The notes under the pieces: generated by a model | What the model saw: the letters and a program-made list of their open reading frames with translations, nothing else | What the model was told of the DNA's origin: nothing | Database searches by the model: none | Shown: piece by piece, positions 27,030-35,399 of the stretch | How positions within the stretch are numbered: the stretch's first letter is position 1 | How the letters are laid out: the number at the start of each line of letters is the position of its first letter | Position numbers and translations under genes: made by a program | NCBI GenBank assembly: GCA_947166355.1 | Contig: CAMVDX010000009.1 | Coordinates: forward strand, 20,266-84,265 | Direction: 5' to 3' | Length of the DNA: 64,000 bases | From: an uncultured Treponema sp. | Lineage (GTDB): Bacteria; Spirochaetota; Spirochaetia; Treponematales; Treponemataceae

Positions 27030-28259
27030 TTAAATAAAATGAGTAATTGAGTGATGCTCTACCATCTTTGTCTTTACAGCAACAATATAACTTCCAACCA
27101 TTCCTGTAAGCGTATCAAAAATAGCCGCAAAAGAGCAGATTACGAGAGAAGCAGGTTTTAGAAGAAGGAAACTTGTTTCAAAGCCTTTTGCATAATGAGC
27201 GCAGAGAATTGTAAGAAGAATAAATGCACCACCAGAAGGAATTCCTCCAAGAAGGAACGAAAGTCCAAATGAAAGTCCGAAAATCCATAAAATATCAGTC
27301 ATAGGAATGCTAAGGCTGGAATAAGAACGCCAGATTAAAATGAACGAGATAGTTGAAACAAGAGCTGTTCCTCCGCGCGCAAAAATAGAAAAAATTGGAT
27401 AAGAAAAACCACGGCAACGGCGACGGATTCCAAGACTTTCCCGCAGATGGCGGTTTGCAATTGGAATTACGAGGTTTGAATCTCCGCTAAAGAAGGAAAG
27501 AATAAGCGGAGCTACACTTGCGTAAAGCACTTTATATGGATGCGGATCATGACATACAAAATGGATAATAAGAGGATAAATAATTCCTGCAACAATCACA
27601 AAGTCTACCGTAAACATAATTATCATAGGAGTAAAAATCCCAGGTTCAATTACAGAACGGAAATTTATAGTCCAGTAGCATACGATTGCGATTGCAAGTA
27701 CTGCCATAATCTCTGTAAAGAAGTTTGCTACATTATAAAAAAGATTTGAAAGGGAATCTGAAAGTGCAAAAACAGGCTTAAAAGCAGTTTCTTCTGAGGC
27801 ACTTTCCCAGCCAATCAGGAAGGCAAAAACAAGACATACTAACATAAAAGAGCCTTCCCGCAAGGCTTCAAAACCAGAATATGGGAACAAAGAAAGTATA
27901 AGTCCTTTTACATCAAGATGATAGACCTCTGTTGCAACATCAACTGTAATAGGAATACGAGGAAGCTTTACAATCAGAATGGAAAGAAGTCCCACAGCTG
28001 TCAAAATCAATGAAGAAACGACTACAATTAAAAAGGTAAGTCCTATTGTTTTCCACAAAAGTTTGGAAGTTCTAAGCTTATTAATAGAAATAATTGCACT
28101 GGTAAAAATCAGCGGAACCACAAGGTAACGACCTATGCGAATAAAAAGCTCCATCAAAAAAGAAACCGCATTCATACAAACCGCATTTCCATAAGGCAGA
28201 ATAAAAGCGGCAAGCACACCCAAAGCAACACCAATGATATATTTAATCCAAACTTTCAT
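27030..28259 (-). CDS. Dicarboxylate/amino acid:cation symporter (DAACS family)
   Basis: 409 aa integral membrane protein. It shows the glutamate/aspartate transporter family layout: about eight membrane helices, a serine-rich or similar hairpin, and the conserved GGIPSGGAFILLTILCAHYA and TLTGMVGSYIVAVKTK regions near the C-terminus that form the substrate site in this family. The substrate is likely glutamate, aspartate or a C4-dicarboxylate, driven by sodium or protons. No Shine-Dalgarno; the -10 is only 8 bases before the ATG and is part of a 43-bp palindrome shared with the divergent gene. Confidence 0.85.
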   Translation of the reverse strand: MKVWIKYIIGVALGVLAAFILPYGNAVCMNAVSFLMELFIRIGRYLVVPLIFTSAIISINKLRTSKLLWKTIGLTFLIVVVSSLILTAVGLLSILIVKLPRIPITVDVATEVYHLDVKGLILSLFPYSGFEALREGSFMLVCLVFAFLIGWESASEETAFKPVFALSDSLSNLFYNVANFFTEIMAVLAIAIVCYWTINFRSVIEPGIFTPMIIMFTVDFVIVAGIIYPLIIHFVCHDPHPYKVLYASVAPLILSFFSGDSNLVIPIANRHLRESLGIRRRCRGFSYPIFSIFARGGTALVSTISFILIWRSYSSLSIPMTDILWIFGLSFGLSFLLGGIPSGGAFILLTILCAHYAKGFETSFLLLKPASLVICSFAAIFDTLTGMVGSYIVAVKTKMVEHHSITHFI

Positions 28260-28267
28260 AGATTGTC

Positions 28268-28310
28268 ATTATAACATACTATGGATTGCAATGCCATAGT
28301 GTGTTATAAT
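28268..28310. promoter_or_regulatory. 43-bp near-perfect palindrome holding two divergent promoters
   Basis: ATTATAACATACTATGG (28268-28284) and CCATAGTGTGTTATAAT (28294-28310) are inverted with one mismatch; the 9-base centre ATTGCAATG is itself nearly symmetric. Each arm contains an extended -10 (TGTTATAAT) pointing outward, 8 bases before the symporter ATG and 6 bases before the ATG at 28317. It may be a regulator binding site that controls both genes. Confidence 0.7.
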
Positions 28311-28316
28311 TGAACT

Positions 28317-29042
28317 ATGGCTAACACGTTGTTTATTGGTAAAGATTTGCCAGATAGTCTTGAGTTTGCAGAATCTCTCGCAGATTCAGGTCGTAAAGTT
28401 TTTGCAGTTTCAAAGTCAGATGCAGAAGCTGCAAAATTTGATTCCGAAAAGATTTTTACAACTTCCTGGAATAAATCTTCGGCAGTCTCAGCACATTCGG
28501 TACTGATTCGGGCTGAAACTAAACTTGAATCTATAGATGAAGTTATTTTTTATTTTGATTCCAACTATTTTTGTACAAAATTTGAATCTGACCACACCGA
28601 AGAAATTTCAAATGCAGTAGATACAATGATAAATGCCTTTTTTTACTCTACTACAGAACTTTTACATAGAATTGATCAGATTAAAGAAAAAATCACAGTA
28701 GCCTTTGTTGTGCGCCAGTATCCTTCAAAACTGGAGGTTCTTACCTCTAAAACAGGCGGAATTTTACCCGCAAGTCCTATAGTAAATGCCGCAGAATCAG
28801 CATTCTGCTCGCTTGCAGAAGCTTTTTCTACAAATGTTGCAGACCGCAATTATCTTTCTGTAATTCTTGCTAAATGCAATTATGACAACGAATTTTATAA
28901 AAACGAAGATGGTATTGCCGACTGGCTTGTTTCTGCTTTTGATACTGTAAAATTACTGAAAAATCCGCAGACAGTAAAACATGCCAGTAACTGGAACAAG
29001 GTTGGCGGAAAAGTGCAGACAGGCTTCTCTCTGTTTAAGTAA
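28317..29042 (+). CDS. Degenerate SDR/Rossmann-like protein, unknown function
   Basis: 241 aa. The N-terminus (NTLFIGKDLPDSLEFAESLA, then DSGRKVFAVSKS) looks like a Rossmann beta-alpha-beta start, and the middle helix with VNAAESAFCSLAEAFS resembles the catalytic helix region of short-chain dehydrogenases, but the GxxxGxG and YxxxK motifs are missing. It may be a non-catalytic relative. The ATG is 6 bases after a TATAAT box, suggesting a leaderless mRNA. Confidence 0.5.
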   Translation: MANTLFIGKDLPDSLEFAESLADSGRKVFAVSKSDAEAAKFDSEKIFTTSWNKSSAVSAHSVLIRAETKLESIDEVIFYFDSNYFCTKFESDHTEEISNAVDTMINAFFYSTTELLHRIDQIKEKITVAFVVRQYPSKLEVLTSKTGGILPASPIVNAAESAFCSLAEAFSTNVADRNYLSVILAKCNYDNEFYKNEDGIADWLVSAFDTVKLLKNPQTVKHASNWNKVGGKVQTGFSLFK

Positions 29043-29060
29043 ACAAAAGATTAATAAGCA

Positions 29061-29135
29061 GTGTCATGCTGAACTTGTTTCAGCATCTGCACTAAATCGA
29101 AGTCTATAGATTCCGAAACAAGTTCGGAATGACAC
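29061..29135. repeat. Family C double hairpin upstream of the MgtC-like gene
   Basis: Outer arms GTGTCAT (29061-29067) and ATGACAC (29129-29135), inner arms GAACTTGTTTC and GAAACAAGTTC. Each half also forms its own hairpin with a CAAG-type loop. It ends 13 bases before the MgtC-like ATG and would form most of that gene's leader. Confidence 0.75.
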
Positions 29136-29148
29136 TCTTGGAGATATT

Positions 29149-29829
29149 ATGAATTTTGAAATCTATATTGATTATGCAATACGAATCGGCGTAAGCTTTA
29201 TCTGCGGATTTTGCCTTGGAATTGAACGAAAGTCCCGCCAGCACTCTGTTGGAATAAGAACTCTTGTTTTAATCAGCATTTCTTCATGTCTGCTTTCGAT
29301 TCTTTCTGTTTATATGGCAGAAGCCTTTAACGTGGACGGAGATCCTACCCGCATTGCGGCAGGCGTCGCATCCGGAATCGGCTTTATTGGCGGTGGTGCA
29401 ATTATGCGCTACGGACTAAATATCCGAGGTCTCACAACTGCGGCTATCATTTTTACAGCCTCGGCAGTCGGTCTTGCCTGCGGAGCGGCTCTTTATGTTC
29501 CCGCACTTCTCACAATGCTCGCACTTGCTGTAGTTCTTTTTATTATGAACCGTCTGGAAAAAAAGATTTTCCCGGCAGCAAAATCAAAGCTTTTTACCAT
29601 CAGCTTTGCAGGAACAGCAATTCCAAAAGAAATTCTGTCAAAAATAATGCTCAGCTACGGCTTTATCATTCATGATATGAATATTGAATATAATAAGGAT
29701 AAAAATCAGACAACTCTTGTATTCACAACAAAAACACCAGACAGACTAAACCTTGTTGATTTTATAAATGAGATTGAAAAACTGGATAAGCTTGTGAATT
29801 TTAAACTGGATGATAAGGTTGCGGATTGA
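29149..29829 (+). CDS. MgtC/SapB family membrane protein
   Basis: 226 aa. N-terminal membrane domain with the MgtC signature (FICGFCLGIERKSRQHSVGI, then RTLVLISISSCLLSIL and GVASGIGFIGGGAIMRYGLN) and four to five helices, followed by a soluble C-terminal domain of about 75 residues that may be ACT-like. MgtC proteins help growth in low magnesium and inhibit ATP synthase in some pathogens, but many family members have unknown roles. TTGGAG lies before the ATG. Confidence 0.85.
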   Translation: MNFEIYIDYAIRIGVSFICGFCLGIERKSRQHSVGIRTLVLISISSCLLSILSVYMAEAFNVDGDPTRIAAGVASGIGFIGGGAIMRYGLNIRGLTTAAIIFTASAVGLACGAALYVPALLTMLALAVVLFIMNRLEKKIFPAAKSKLFTISFAGTAIPKEILSKIMLSYGFIIHDMNIEYNKDKNQTTLVFTTKTPDRLNLVDFINEIEKLDKLVNFKLDDKVAD

Positions 29830-29837
29830 TTGTAACT

Positions 29838-29950
29838 GGTGGTTTCGATACATTCGCTTCGCGAACACTCAACCACCTGTAATTTCGATACGCCCTACGG
29901 GCCACTAACCACCGGTGATTGAGTAGCCCGTAGGGCGTATCGAAATCACC
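29838..29950. repeat. Family B element, three units
   Basis: Unit tips are TTCGCttcGCGAA, GCCCtacGGGC and GCCCgtaGGGC. The last two units form an inverted pair between the convergent MgtC-like and glycogen-binding genes. Confidence 0.85.
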
Positions 29951-29957
29951 ATTCGGA

Positions 29958-30272
29958 TTATTTTCTGGTTACAACAACTGAATTATCTGCATTACTGAAA
30001 GGAGCCGGAATGTATTTATCTGCCTTCCAGTCGTTTTCCCAGCGGCAACCATCTAAAAGATAGCGGAACTGAAATTCTTTATCTACAGGAAGGTCAAGTG
30101 AAACTGAAAAACTGCCATCATTTCCGAGGGTAAGGGGGGTATCGGTACTGCTCCAGCTGTTAAAATCACCGGCAAGATTAATTGTCTTTGCCCCCTGAGC
30201 AGCTTCTTTAGAAACAATAAAAGTAACGGTGCAAGTCTTATTATCTTTTGAAAAAGACTTTTTCAATGACAT
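29958..30272 (-). CDS. Small glycogen-binding (CBM48/AMPK-type) domain protein
   Basis: 104 aa consisting of one carbohydrate-binding module: VTFIVSKEAAQGAKTINLAG, then DFNSWSSTDTPLTLGNDGSF, then FQFRYLLDGCRWENDWKADK. The aromatic WSS and W(E)NDW residues match glycogen-binding sites. Such single-domain proteins are common in treponemes and may target enzymes to glycogen. I chose ATG 30272 because AGGAG lies 7 bases upstream; the longer frame to 30347 starts inside the intergenic inverted repeat. Confidence 0.8.
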   Translation of the reverse strand: MSLKKSFSKDNKTCTVTFIVSKEAAQGAKTINLAGDFNSWSSTDTPLTLGNDGSFSVSLDLPVDKEFQFRYLLDGCRWENDWKADKYIPAPFSNADNSVVVTRK

Positions 30273-30321
30273 TAATAAACTCCTGTTTTTTATTCTTTTT
30301 CCCCTAACCTTTAAGAATAAA

Positions 30322-30350
30322 ATATTGCATTTTTCTTTTTTATGCAATAT
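30322..30350. promoter_or_regulatory. Inverted repeat between the glycogen-binding gene and metK
   Basis: ATATTGCAT (30322-30330) and ATGCAATAT (30342-30350), 9-bp perfect arms around an 11-base T-rich spacer. It may be an operator for either divergent gene. Confidence 0.45.
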
Positions 30351-30383
30351 AGTAAATAAACAAATTACTATTACATCTATTAT

Positions 30384-30433
30384 CCGCCGATTTATCCAAA
30401 TTGCAGGGCGGACTTCTTCTCGTATGAGAAGAA
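30384..30433 (+). promoter_or_regulatory. Structured metK leader
   Basis: Two stems lie before the metK start: TCCGCC with GGCGGA (about 30383-30388 and 30407-30412), and TTCTTCTC (30414-30421), loop GTAT, GAGAAGAA (30426-30433). AGGAG at 30448-30452 follows. It does not match SAM-I, SAM-II or SMK riboswitch consensus as far as I can see. Confidence 0.45.
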
Positions 30434-30458
30434 AAATCTTGCTAAATAGGAGACTTAT

Positions 30459-31673
30459 ATGTCTGTCTTATCTAACAATCATTATTTATTTACTTCTGAA
30501 TCCGTTGGTGAAGGTCATCCGGATAAGCTTTGTGATCAGGTTTCTGATGCCGTACTCGATTATTGTCTTTCTCTAGACCCGGACGCTCATGTAGCCTGTG
30601 AATCTTTCTCTACAACCGACTTTTTGCTGGTTGGTGGTGAAATTGGCTTCCAGAATATCAAGGTTGATGCTGAATTTACAAAGAAATTCAATGCACAAGT
30701 CGAAAAAATCGCACGCGGAGTTGCCCTCGACATCGGTTACAATTCTGCAGAAGTTGGTCTTGATGGTGCAAACTGTATTTTTATGAACCGCCTTCACGCA
30801 CAGTCAGCAGATATTAATCAGGGTGTTGTAGGAAAAGGTCTTGATGAATACGAAGGACAGCAGGGTGCCGGAGACCAGGGTATGATGTTCGGTTTTGCCT
30901 GCAATGAAACTCCAAGCCTTATGCCTGCTCCGGTTTATTATTCACATCAGATTCTGTTAAAAGCTCATGAACTCCGCCATTCTGGAAAAATTGCATGGCT
31001 CCGCCCGGATGCAAAATCTCAGGTTACTGTTGAATATGATGAAAACAACAAGCCTTGCCGCATTGATACTGTAGTTGTTTCTCATCAGCACAATCCTGAT
31101 GTAGATTACGATACAATCAAAAAGACAATTATCGAAGAAATCATTAAGCCTGTACTTGAACCAACAGGTCTTTTGAAGGGTGATACAAAATACTTTATCA
31201 ATCCTACAGGTAAATTTGTAACTGGCGGACCTGACGGCGACTCTGGTCTTACCGGCCGCAAAATCATCGTAGATACTTACGGTGGAATGGGACGCCACGG
31301 TGGTGGTGCTTTCTCTGGAAAAGACCCTTCTAAGGTAGACCGTTCTGCTGCCTATATGGCACGCTATATTGCAAAGAACGTTGTTGCAGCAGGTCTTGCA
31401 GACCGTGCAGAAGTTGAACTTGCTTATGCAATTGGAGTTCCTTTCCCTGTTTCTATTCTTGTAGAAACTTTTGGAACAGAAAAGGTTGCACGCAACAAGA
31501 TTGAAGCAGCTGTAGAAAAGGTTTTTGACTGTACACCAGCCGGAATCATTAAGACTCTGAACCTTAAGCAGCCAATTTACCGCAAAACTGCCTCTTATGG
31601 TCACTTTGGACGCGAAGGCTTCCCTTGGGAAAAAACTGACAAGGTTGAAGCACTTAAAGCTGAGACTAAATAA
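30459..31673 (+). CDS. metK: S-adenosylmethionine synthetase
   Basis: 404 aa, makes S-adenosylmethionine from methionine and ATP. All family landmarks are present: [20 protein letters not shown] at the N-terminus, [16 protein letters not shown] (the first signature), and [20 protein letters not shown] plus [14 protein letters not shown] (the P-loop-like second signature). Length is slightly above the usual 385-400. The start is well supported by AGGAG 6 bases before the ATG. Confidence 0.98.
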   Translation: MSVLSNNHYLFTSESVGEGHPDKLCDQVSDAVLDYCLSLDPDAHVACESFSTTDFLLVGGEIGFQNIKVDAEFTKKFNAQVEKIARGVALDIGYNSAEVGLDGANCIFMNRLHAQSADINQGVVGKGLDEYEGQQGAGDQGMMFGFACNETPSLMPAPVYYSHQILLKAHELRHSGKIAWLRPDAKSQVTVEYDENNKPCRIDTVVVSHQHNPDVDYDTIKKTIIEEIIKPVLEPTGLLKGDTKYFINPTGKFVTGGPDGDSGLTGRKIIVDTYGGMGRHGGGAFSGKDPSKVDRSAAYMARYIAKNVVAAGLADRAEVELAYAIGVPFPVSILVETFGTEKVARNKIEAAVEKVFDCTPAGIIKTLNLKQPIYRKTASYGHFGREGFPWEKTDKVEALKAETK

Positions 31674-31678
31674 ATGCT

Positions 31679-31836
31679 CTGGTCAAGGCTGGGAATGACA
31701 TTGTTCGGGGTAAGTCCGAGCATGACTTCTGGTGACATTGTCCATAACAAGCATGGACATGACATCAGATAATATTGCCCGGCTTGACCTCAGTTGTCAT
31801 TGCGAGGAGCCAGTTAGGGCAACGTGGCAATCCATT
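31679..31836. repeat. Degenerate family C and A repeats before nth
   Basis: CTGGTCAAGGCTGGGAATGACA, shortened here, and related CATGAC-ended hairpins are followed by an A unit (GTCATTGCGAGGAGCC to AACGTGGCAATCC) that abuts the nth ATG at 31837. Confidence 0.7.
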
Positions 31837-32469
31837 ATGAAACTTCTTTCCAATCAAGAAATGCACGAGGTCTTCTCCCGATGGCAGGCGGCAAATCCAA
31901 AGCCTGCCTCGGAACTGGATTATGTGAATGCTTTTACACTGCTCGTTGCGGTAGTACTCAGCGCACAGACTACAGACAAGGGCGTAAACAAGGCAACCGG
32001 CCCGCTTTTTAAGGTGGCCGATACGCCTCAGAAAATGCTCGCGCTTGGGGAAGAAGGTCTAATTTCTTATATCAAAACAATCGGATTATACAGAAACAAG
32101 GCAAAGCACGTTATGGGGCTTTCACAAAAGCTGCTTGATGATTTTGCTGGCGAGGTTCCCGCAACACGCGAGGAACTGATGACACTGCCAGGCGTTGGCC
32201 GCAAAACTGCAAACGTTGTTCTGAATGTTATTTTCCATCAGCCGACCATGCCGGTAGATACTCACCTGCTGAGAGTTGCTCCAAAAATCGGGCTTGCTGA
32301 AGGTGATACTCCTGAGACTGTTGAAAAAAGCCTTCTGGAAAGAATACCTACTGAATTTCTACCCAATGCCCATCACTGGATTTTACTGCACGGCCGTTAC
32401 GTATGCACAGCGCGGTCGCCTAAGTGCGCAGAGTGTCTGATTAGTGATTTGTGCAAGCATAATGAATAG
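31837..32469 (+). CDS. nth: Endonuclease III
   Basis: 210 aa DNA glycosylase/AP lyase for oxidised pyrimidines. Helix-hairpin-helix LPGVGRKTANVV with the catalytic Lys, PVDTHLLRV with the catalytic Asp, and the C-terminal [4Fe-4S] cluster C-x6-C-x2-C-x5-C (CTARSPKCAECLISDLC) are all present. I chose ATG 31837 (MKLLSNQEMHEVF); the open frame extends to 31732, but that part is translated repeat sequence. There is no Shine-Dalgarno at 31837. Confidence 0.95.
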   Translation: MKLLSNQEMHEVFSRWQAANPKPASELDYVNAFTLLVAVVLSAQTTDKGVNKATGPLFKVADTPQKMLALGEEGLISYIKTIGLYRNKAKHVMGLSQKLLDDFAGEVPATREELMTLPGVGRKTANVVLNVIFHQPTMPVDTHLLRVAPKIGLAEGDTPETVEKSLLERIPTEFLPNAHHWILLHGRYVCTARSPKCAECLISDLCKHNE

Positions 32470-32712
32470 AATGGATTGCTTCGCTGCGCTCGCAGACTTC
32501 GTCATTGCAATGCTGTGGCTTCGCTCGAAATGCCGTAGGCGTGACGTGGCTCAGCTGTTGTCATTGCGAGGAGCCCGACAGGGCAACGTGGCAATCCATA
32601 ATTGTGGATTGCTTCGCTGCGCTCGCAATGACGGGGGCTGCGATGTGGCCCAGCGGTTGTCATTGCGAGGAGCCCGACAGGGCGACGTGGCAATCCACAA
32701 TATCAATCCATA
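32470..32712. repeat. Family A repeat cluster
   Basis: Two full hairpin units and part of a third between nth and the MscS gene. One left arm carries the self-complementary tip GCCCgacaGGGC. No gene is seen here. Confidence 0.85.
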
Positions 32713-32713
32713 C

Positions 32714-32742
32714 TTGAAATCAAAACAAATCAACGGTACATT
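32714..32742 (+). promoter_or_regulatory. Promoter of the MscS-type gene
   Basis: TTGAAA, 17 bases, TACATT, then 6 bases to the ATG at 32749. No Shine-Dalgarno; consistent with a leaderless mRNA. Confidence 0.5.
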
Positions 32743-32748
32743 TTAAGC

Positions 32749-33621
32749 ATGGGCGAAACACTTAACTCCATTGGCGAAGCAGCAAGCAACGCCGCTGACG
32801 ATTTATTTTTTGATAAAACAGATTCCATATTCAGCTGGATTAAAAATCTTATTACCTGGGAGCATCTTTTTAAATTAATCGGCTCTATTTTCATTATTTT
32901 TGTAATTTGGATTTTTTTCCGAATCATAGCAAAGACAATCCGCCGGATTCCCGAAACAAAGCTTCCGGCTCAACGCTCTGCTATAATTATAAAATTCATA
33001 CGCTATCTTTTTTATATTGTTGTTGTACTTTATGTACTCAGCCTTTTTGGAATTAATCTTAAGGCTATTTGGGGAGCGGCCGGAATTGCCGGAGTTGCAA
33101 TCGGTTTTGCGGCACAGACCTCGGTGAGTAACCTCATAAGCGGACTTTTTGTTTTGACCGAAGGTTCCATTCACGTTGGTGATACAATCATTGTTGGTGA
33201 TGTTACCGGAATTGTTGATGAGGTTAAGCTCCTTTCTGTCCGCGTTCACACCTATGATAATCAGATGGTTCGTATTCCGAACTCTACTATTATAAACAGC
33301 AATCTTACAAATAATTCATACCACCATAAACGACGTCTTACTCTGAAAGTTGGAATTGATTATTCAACTGATATGAGAAAAGCTCTGGAGACGTTACAAA
33401 AGGCACCTTCCCTCTGCCCTACAGTTTTGAGCGATCCGGCTCCGGCAGTATGGTTTGACGGCTTTGATTCAAGCAGCATCAGTATTGTAGTTGCTGTCTG
33501 GTTTAAGCCGGTAGATTTTTTGCAGACAAAAAACGACCTTTATGTTGCAATAAAGCAGGTGCTTGATGAAGGAGGAATTTCTATTCCGTTTAATCAGCTT
33601 GATGTGAAGATTAAACAATAA
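32749..33621 (+). CDS. MscS-type mechanosensitive ion channel
   Basis: 290 aa. Three membrane helices (about residues 40-60, 80-105 and 108-128) are followed by the conserved pore helix and beta domain: WGAAGIAGVAIGFAAQTSVS, NLISGLFVLTEGSIHVGDTI, and VRIPNSTIINSNLTN. The pore helix glycines and alanines match the MscS signature. It opens under membrane tension to protect against osmotic downshock. Confidence 0.92.
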   Translation: MGETLNSIGEAASNAADDLFFDKTDSIFSWIKNLITWEHLFKLIGSIFIIFVIWIFFRIIAKTIRRIPETKLPAQRSAIIIKFIRYLFYIVVVLYVLSLFGINLKAIWGAAGIAGVAIGFAAQTSVSNLISGLFVLTEGSIHVGDTIIVGDVTGIVDEVKLLSVRVHTYDNQMVRIPNSTIINSNLTNNSYHHKRRLTLKVGIDYSTDMRKALETLQKAPSLCPTVLSDPAPAVWFDGFDSSSISIVVAVWFKPVDFLQTKNDLYVAIKQVLDEGGISIPFNQLDVKIKQ

Positions 33622-33629
33622 ATAAACAT

Positions 33630-33726
33630 GTGGTTTCGATACGGCCTATGGCCTACTCAACCACCGGAAGGTTTGATACGACCTATCGGTGGTTGAGTAG
33701 CCGTGTAACGGCGTATCGAAACCACC
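33630..33726. repeat. Family B inverted pair before the HD gene
   Basis: Tips GGCCtatGGCC and GCCGTgtaACGGC, with a partly degraded extra arm (GGTTTGATACGACC) in between. Confidence 0.85.
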
Positions 33727-33737
33727 ATTACAATAAA

Positions 33738-34952
33738 ATGAATAATTACTTTGATTCTTATAATTGGCAGACCATGCTCTCACAGCATCCTGCCGAAAAA
33801 TATGACATCTCCCAATATTTCGAAATTCTCTGCCCACGCGAGGACTACCCCTCATTTTTAGACCGTTATATTGAATTGCCTGTAATGCAGCGGCTTAGCG
33901 GCGTTGGACTTCTTTGCGGTACGGACTGGACTCCGCTTTATAAAAACCGCTTTTATTATTCGCGACTGGATCACAGTAAGGGTGTCGCTCTGATTGTCTG
34001 GCACTTTACCCACGACAAGGCTCAGACAATTGCGGGACTTTTGCATGATATTTCTACTCCGGTTTTCAGTCATGTTTCTGATTTTAGAAAAGGTGATGCT
34101 CTGACTCAGACTGCAACAGAGGAGCCTACTGCCCGGATTATTCGTGGAGATGCAGAGCTTGGCAAACTGCTCGCTGAAGACGGACTTACCGCAGAACAAG
34201 TGGAAGATTATCACATTTACCCGATTGCAGATAACGAGATTCCGCAGCTCAGTGCAGACCGCCTTGAATATATGTTTCCTTCTGGGATGGCTCTGGATGG
34301 CAGCTGGACAATGGAAGAAATCCGCCGCTGTTATAATGACCTTACAATTTTAAAAAATGAAGACGGCTATGACGAGTTGGGATTCAGAACGCTTGAGACT
34401 GCCGAACTTTACTGCGAGCATTTTTGTATGATTGGCCACATTCTGCAGCTAAATGAAAATAAGCTTACATTGCAGATGCTTGGACAGATTATGAATATGG
34501 CAGAAAAGGCAGGAGTGCTCAATGAAAAAGATTTTATGACTTTGAGTGAAAAAGAGGTGATGGAGAAGCTGGATGGATTGCTTCGTTCCGCTCGCAATGA
34601 CGAACTAAGCCTTCGCAATGACGAATTGTGTAATCGCAATGAGAATACGTGTCATTGCGAGGCAGAGTCGAAACAATCCACAACCACGGACATACTCCGC
34701 AGATATTATCATACCTTCCGCACAATGACGAAGATTGAGCATACAAATGAGCCGCTGCCAAAAGACGAATACTTCTGTGTGAATCTGAAGGTTAAGCAGA
34801 GGTTTATTAATCCGCTTACGGTGGTTGAGAGTCCGCGAAGAGGGTGTATCGAAACCGCCAGACTTTCCGACATCTCAGAAAAAGCCCGCCGCATCATAAA
34901 CGATTTTAAGTCCTTCTGCGACACTCCCTACGGTTGCGTGAAGCTCGTTTAA
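33738..34952 (+). CDS. HD-domain protein with in-frame A and B repeat insertions
   Basis: 404 aa metal-dependent phosphohydrolase-like protein. HD motif: His79 (DHSKGVALIVWHFTH) and His103-Asp104 (AGLLHDISTPVFSH). Substrate unknown; possibly nucleotides. Two foreign stretches are in frame: residues about 278-316 (GLLRSARNDELSLRNDELCN and following) are translated family A repeat, and residues about 361-374 (VVESPRRGCIETA) are translated family B. The C-terminal segment resumes after them (LSDISEKARRIINDFKSFCD). I chose ATG 33738; the frame upstream is B repeat. Confidence 0.8.
   Translation: MNNYFDSYNWQTMLSQHPAEKYDISQYFEILCPREDYPSFLDRYIELPVMQRLSGVGLLCGTDWTPLYKNRFYYSRLDHSKGVALIVWHFTHDKAQTIAGLLHDISTPVFSHVSDFRKGDALTQTATEEPTARIIRGDAELGKLLAEDGLTAEQVEDYHIYPIADNEIPQLSADRLEYMFPSGMALDGSWTMEEIRRCYNDLTILKNEDGYDELGFRTLETAELYCEHFCMIGHILQLNENKLTLQMLGQIMNMAEKAGVLNEKDFMTLSEKEVMEKLDGLLRSARNDELSLRNDELCNRNENTCHCEAESKQSTTTDILRRYYHTFRTMTKIEHTNEPLPKDEYFCVNLKVKQRFINPLTVVESPRRGCIETARLSDISEKARRIINDFKSFCDTPYGCVKLV
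34571..34680 (+). repeat. Family A element in frame inside the HD gene
   Basis: GGATTGCTTCGTTCCGCTCG, CAATGACG repeats and GTGTCATTGCGAGG are read through without a stop. Contains several shortened CGCAATGACGAA units. Confidence 0.85.
34820..34859 (+). repeat. Family B element in frame inside the HD gene
   Basis: GGTGGTTGAGAGTCC to GTATCGAAACCGCC. The TAG that this orientation normally contains is changed to AGT, so the frame stays open; the tip has decayed. Confidence 0.85.
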
Positions 34953-34962
34953 TCACTAAAAT
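34931..34962 (+). promoter_or_regulatory. Promoter of yhbY inside the HD gene end
   Basis: TTGCGT, 17 bases, TAAAAT, then 6 bases to the yhbY ATG. It overlaps the last codons of the HD gene. Confidence 0.45.
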
Positions 34963-34968
34963 AAAGCC

Positions 34969-35265
34969 ATGATTGAATTAACAAGCAAACAGAGAAAGAA
35001 TCTTGAAAAACTCGCACACGACCTTCAGCCGGTTGTAATTGTCGGCGGCGCAGGCTTAACAGACGGCGTAATTTCTATGGTAGACAAATCGCTCGCCGCT
35101 CACGAACTTATCAAAGTAAAATTCAATGAATATAAAGATGAAGCAAAAGAGCTTACTACTGAGCTCTGCGAAAAATGCGACGCAACTCTTGTACGAGTAA
35201 TCGGGTTTACCGCAATTCTCTTCCGCGAGGCAGAAGAGGAAGAGAATAGAAAGATTAAGTTTTAA
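34969..35265 (+). CDS. yhbY: YhbY/CRS1-type RNA-binding protein
   Basis: 98 aa with one CRM (KH-like) domain: LTSKQRKNLEKLAHDLQPVV at the start, VIVGGAGLTDGVISMVDKSL with a GxxG-like loop, and VRVIGFTAILFREAEEEENR at the end. YhbY binds precursors of the large ribosomal subunit. Only 16 bases separate it from the HD gene, but it appears to have its own promoter and no Shine-Dalgarno. Confidence 0.92.
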   Translation: MIELTSKQRKNLEKLAHDLQPVVIVGGAGLTDGVISMVDKSLAAHELIKVKFNEYKDEAKELTTELCEKCDATLVRVIGFTAILFREAEEEENRKIKF

Positions 35266-35267
35266 GA

Positions 35268-35399
35268 TATGGATTGCTTCGCTTCGCTCGCAATGACGAG
35301 ACTTAGCCGTGATGACGGGGCATAGCTGCGATTGCGGAGTTTCGCCGCAATGACGGCTCATAATGTCATTGCGAGGAGCGTGGCGACGTGGCAATCCAT
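35268..35399. repeat. Family A repeats between yhbY and a convergent gene
   Basis: One A half, degraded CGCAATGACGG units and a full left arm (GTCATTGCGAGGAGCG to GACGTGGCAATCC). The last 30 bases form the 3' end of the convergent gene at 35366. Confidence 0.8.

Noticed and set aside
31732..31836. Extended N-terminus of endonuclease III
   Set aside because: It reads through family C and A repeats and has no family similarity; the known start region begins at 31837.
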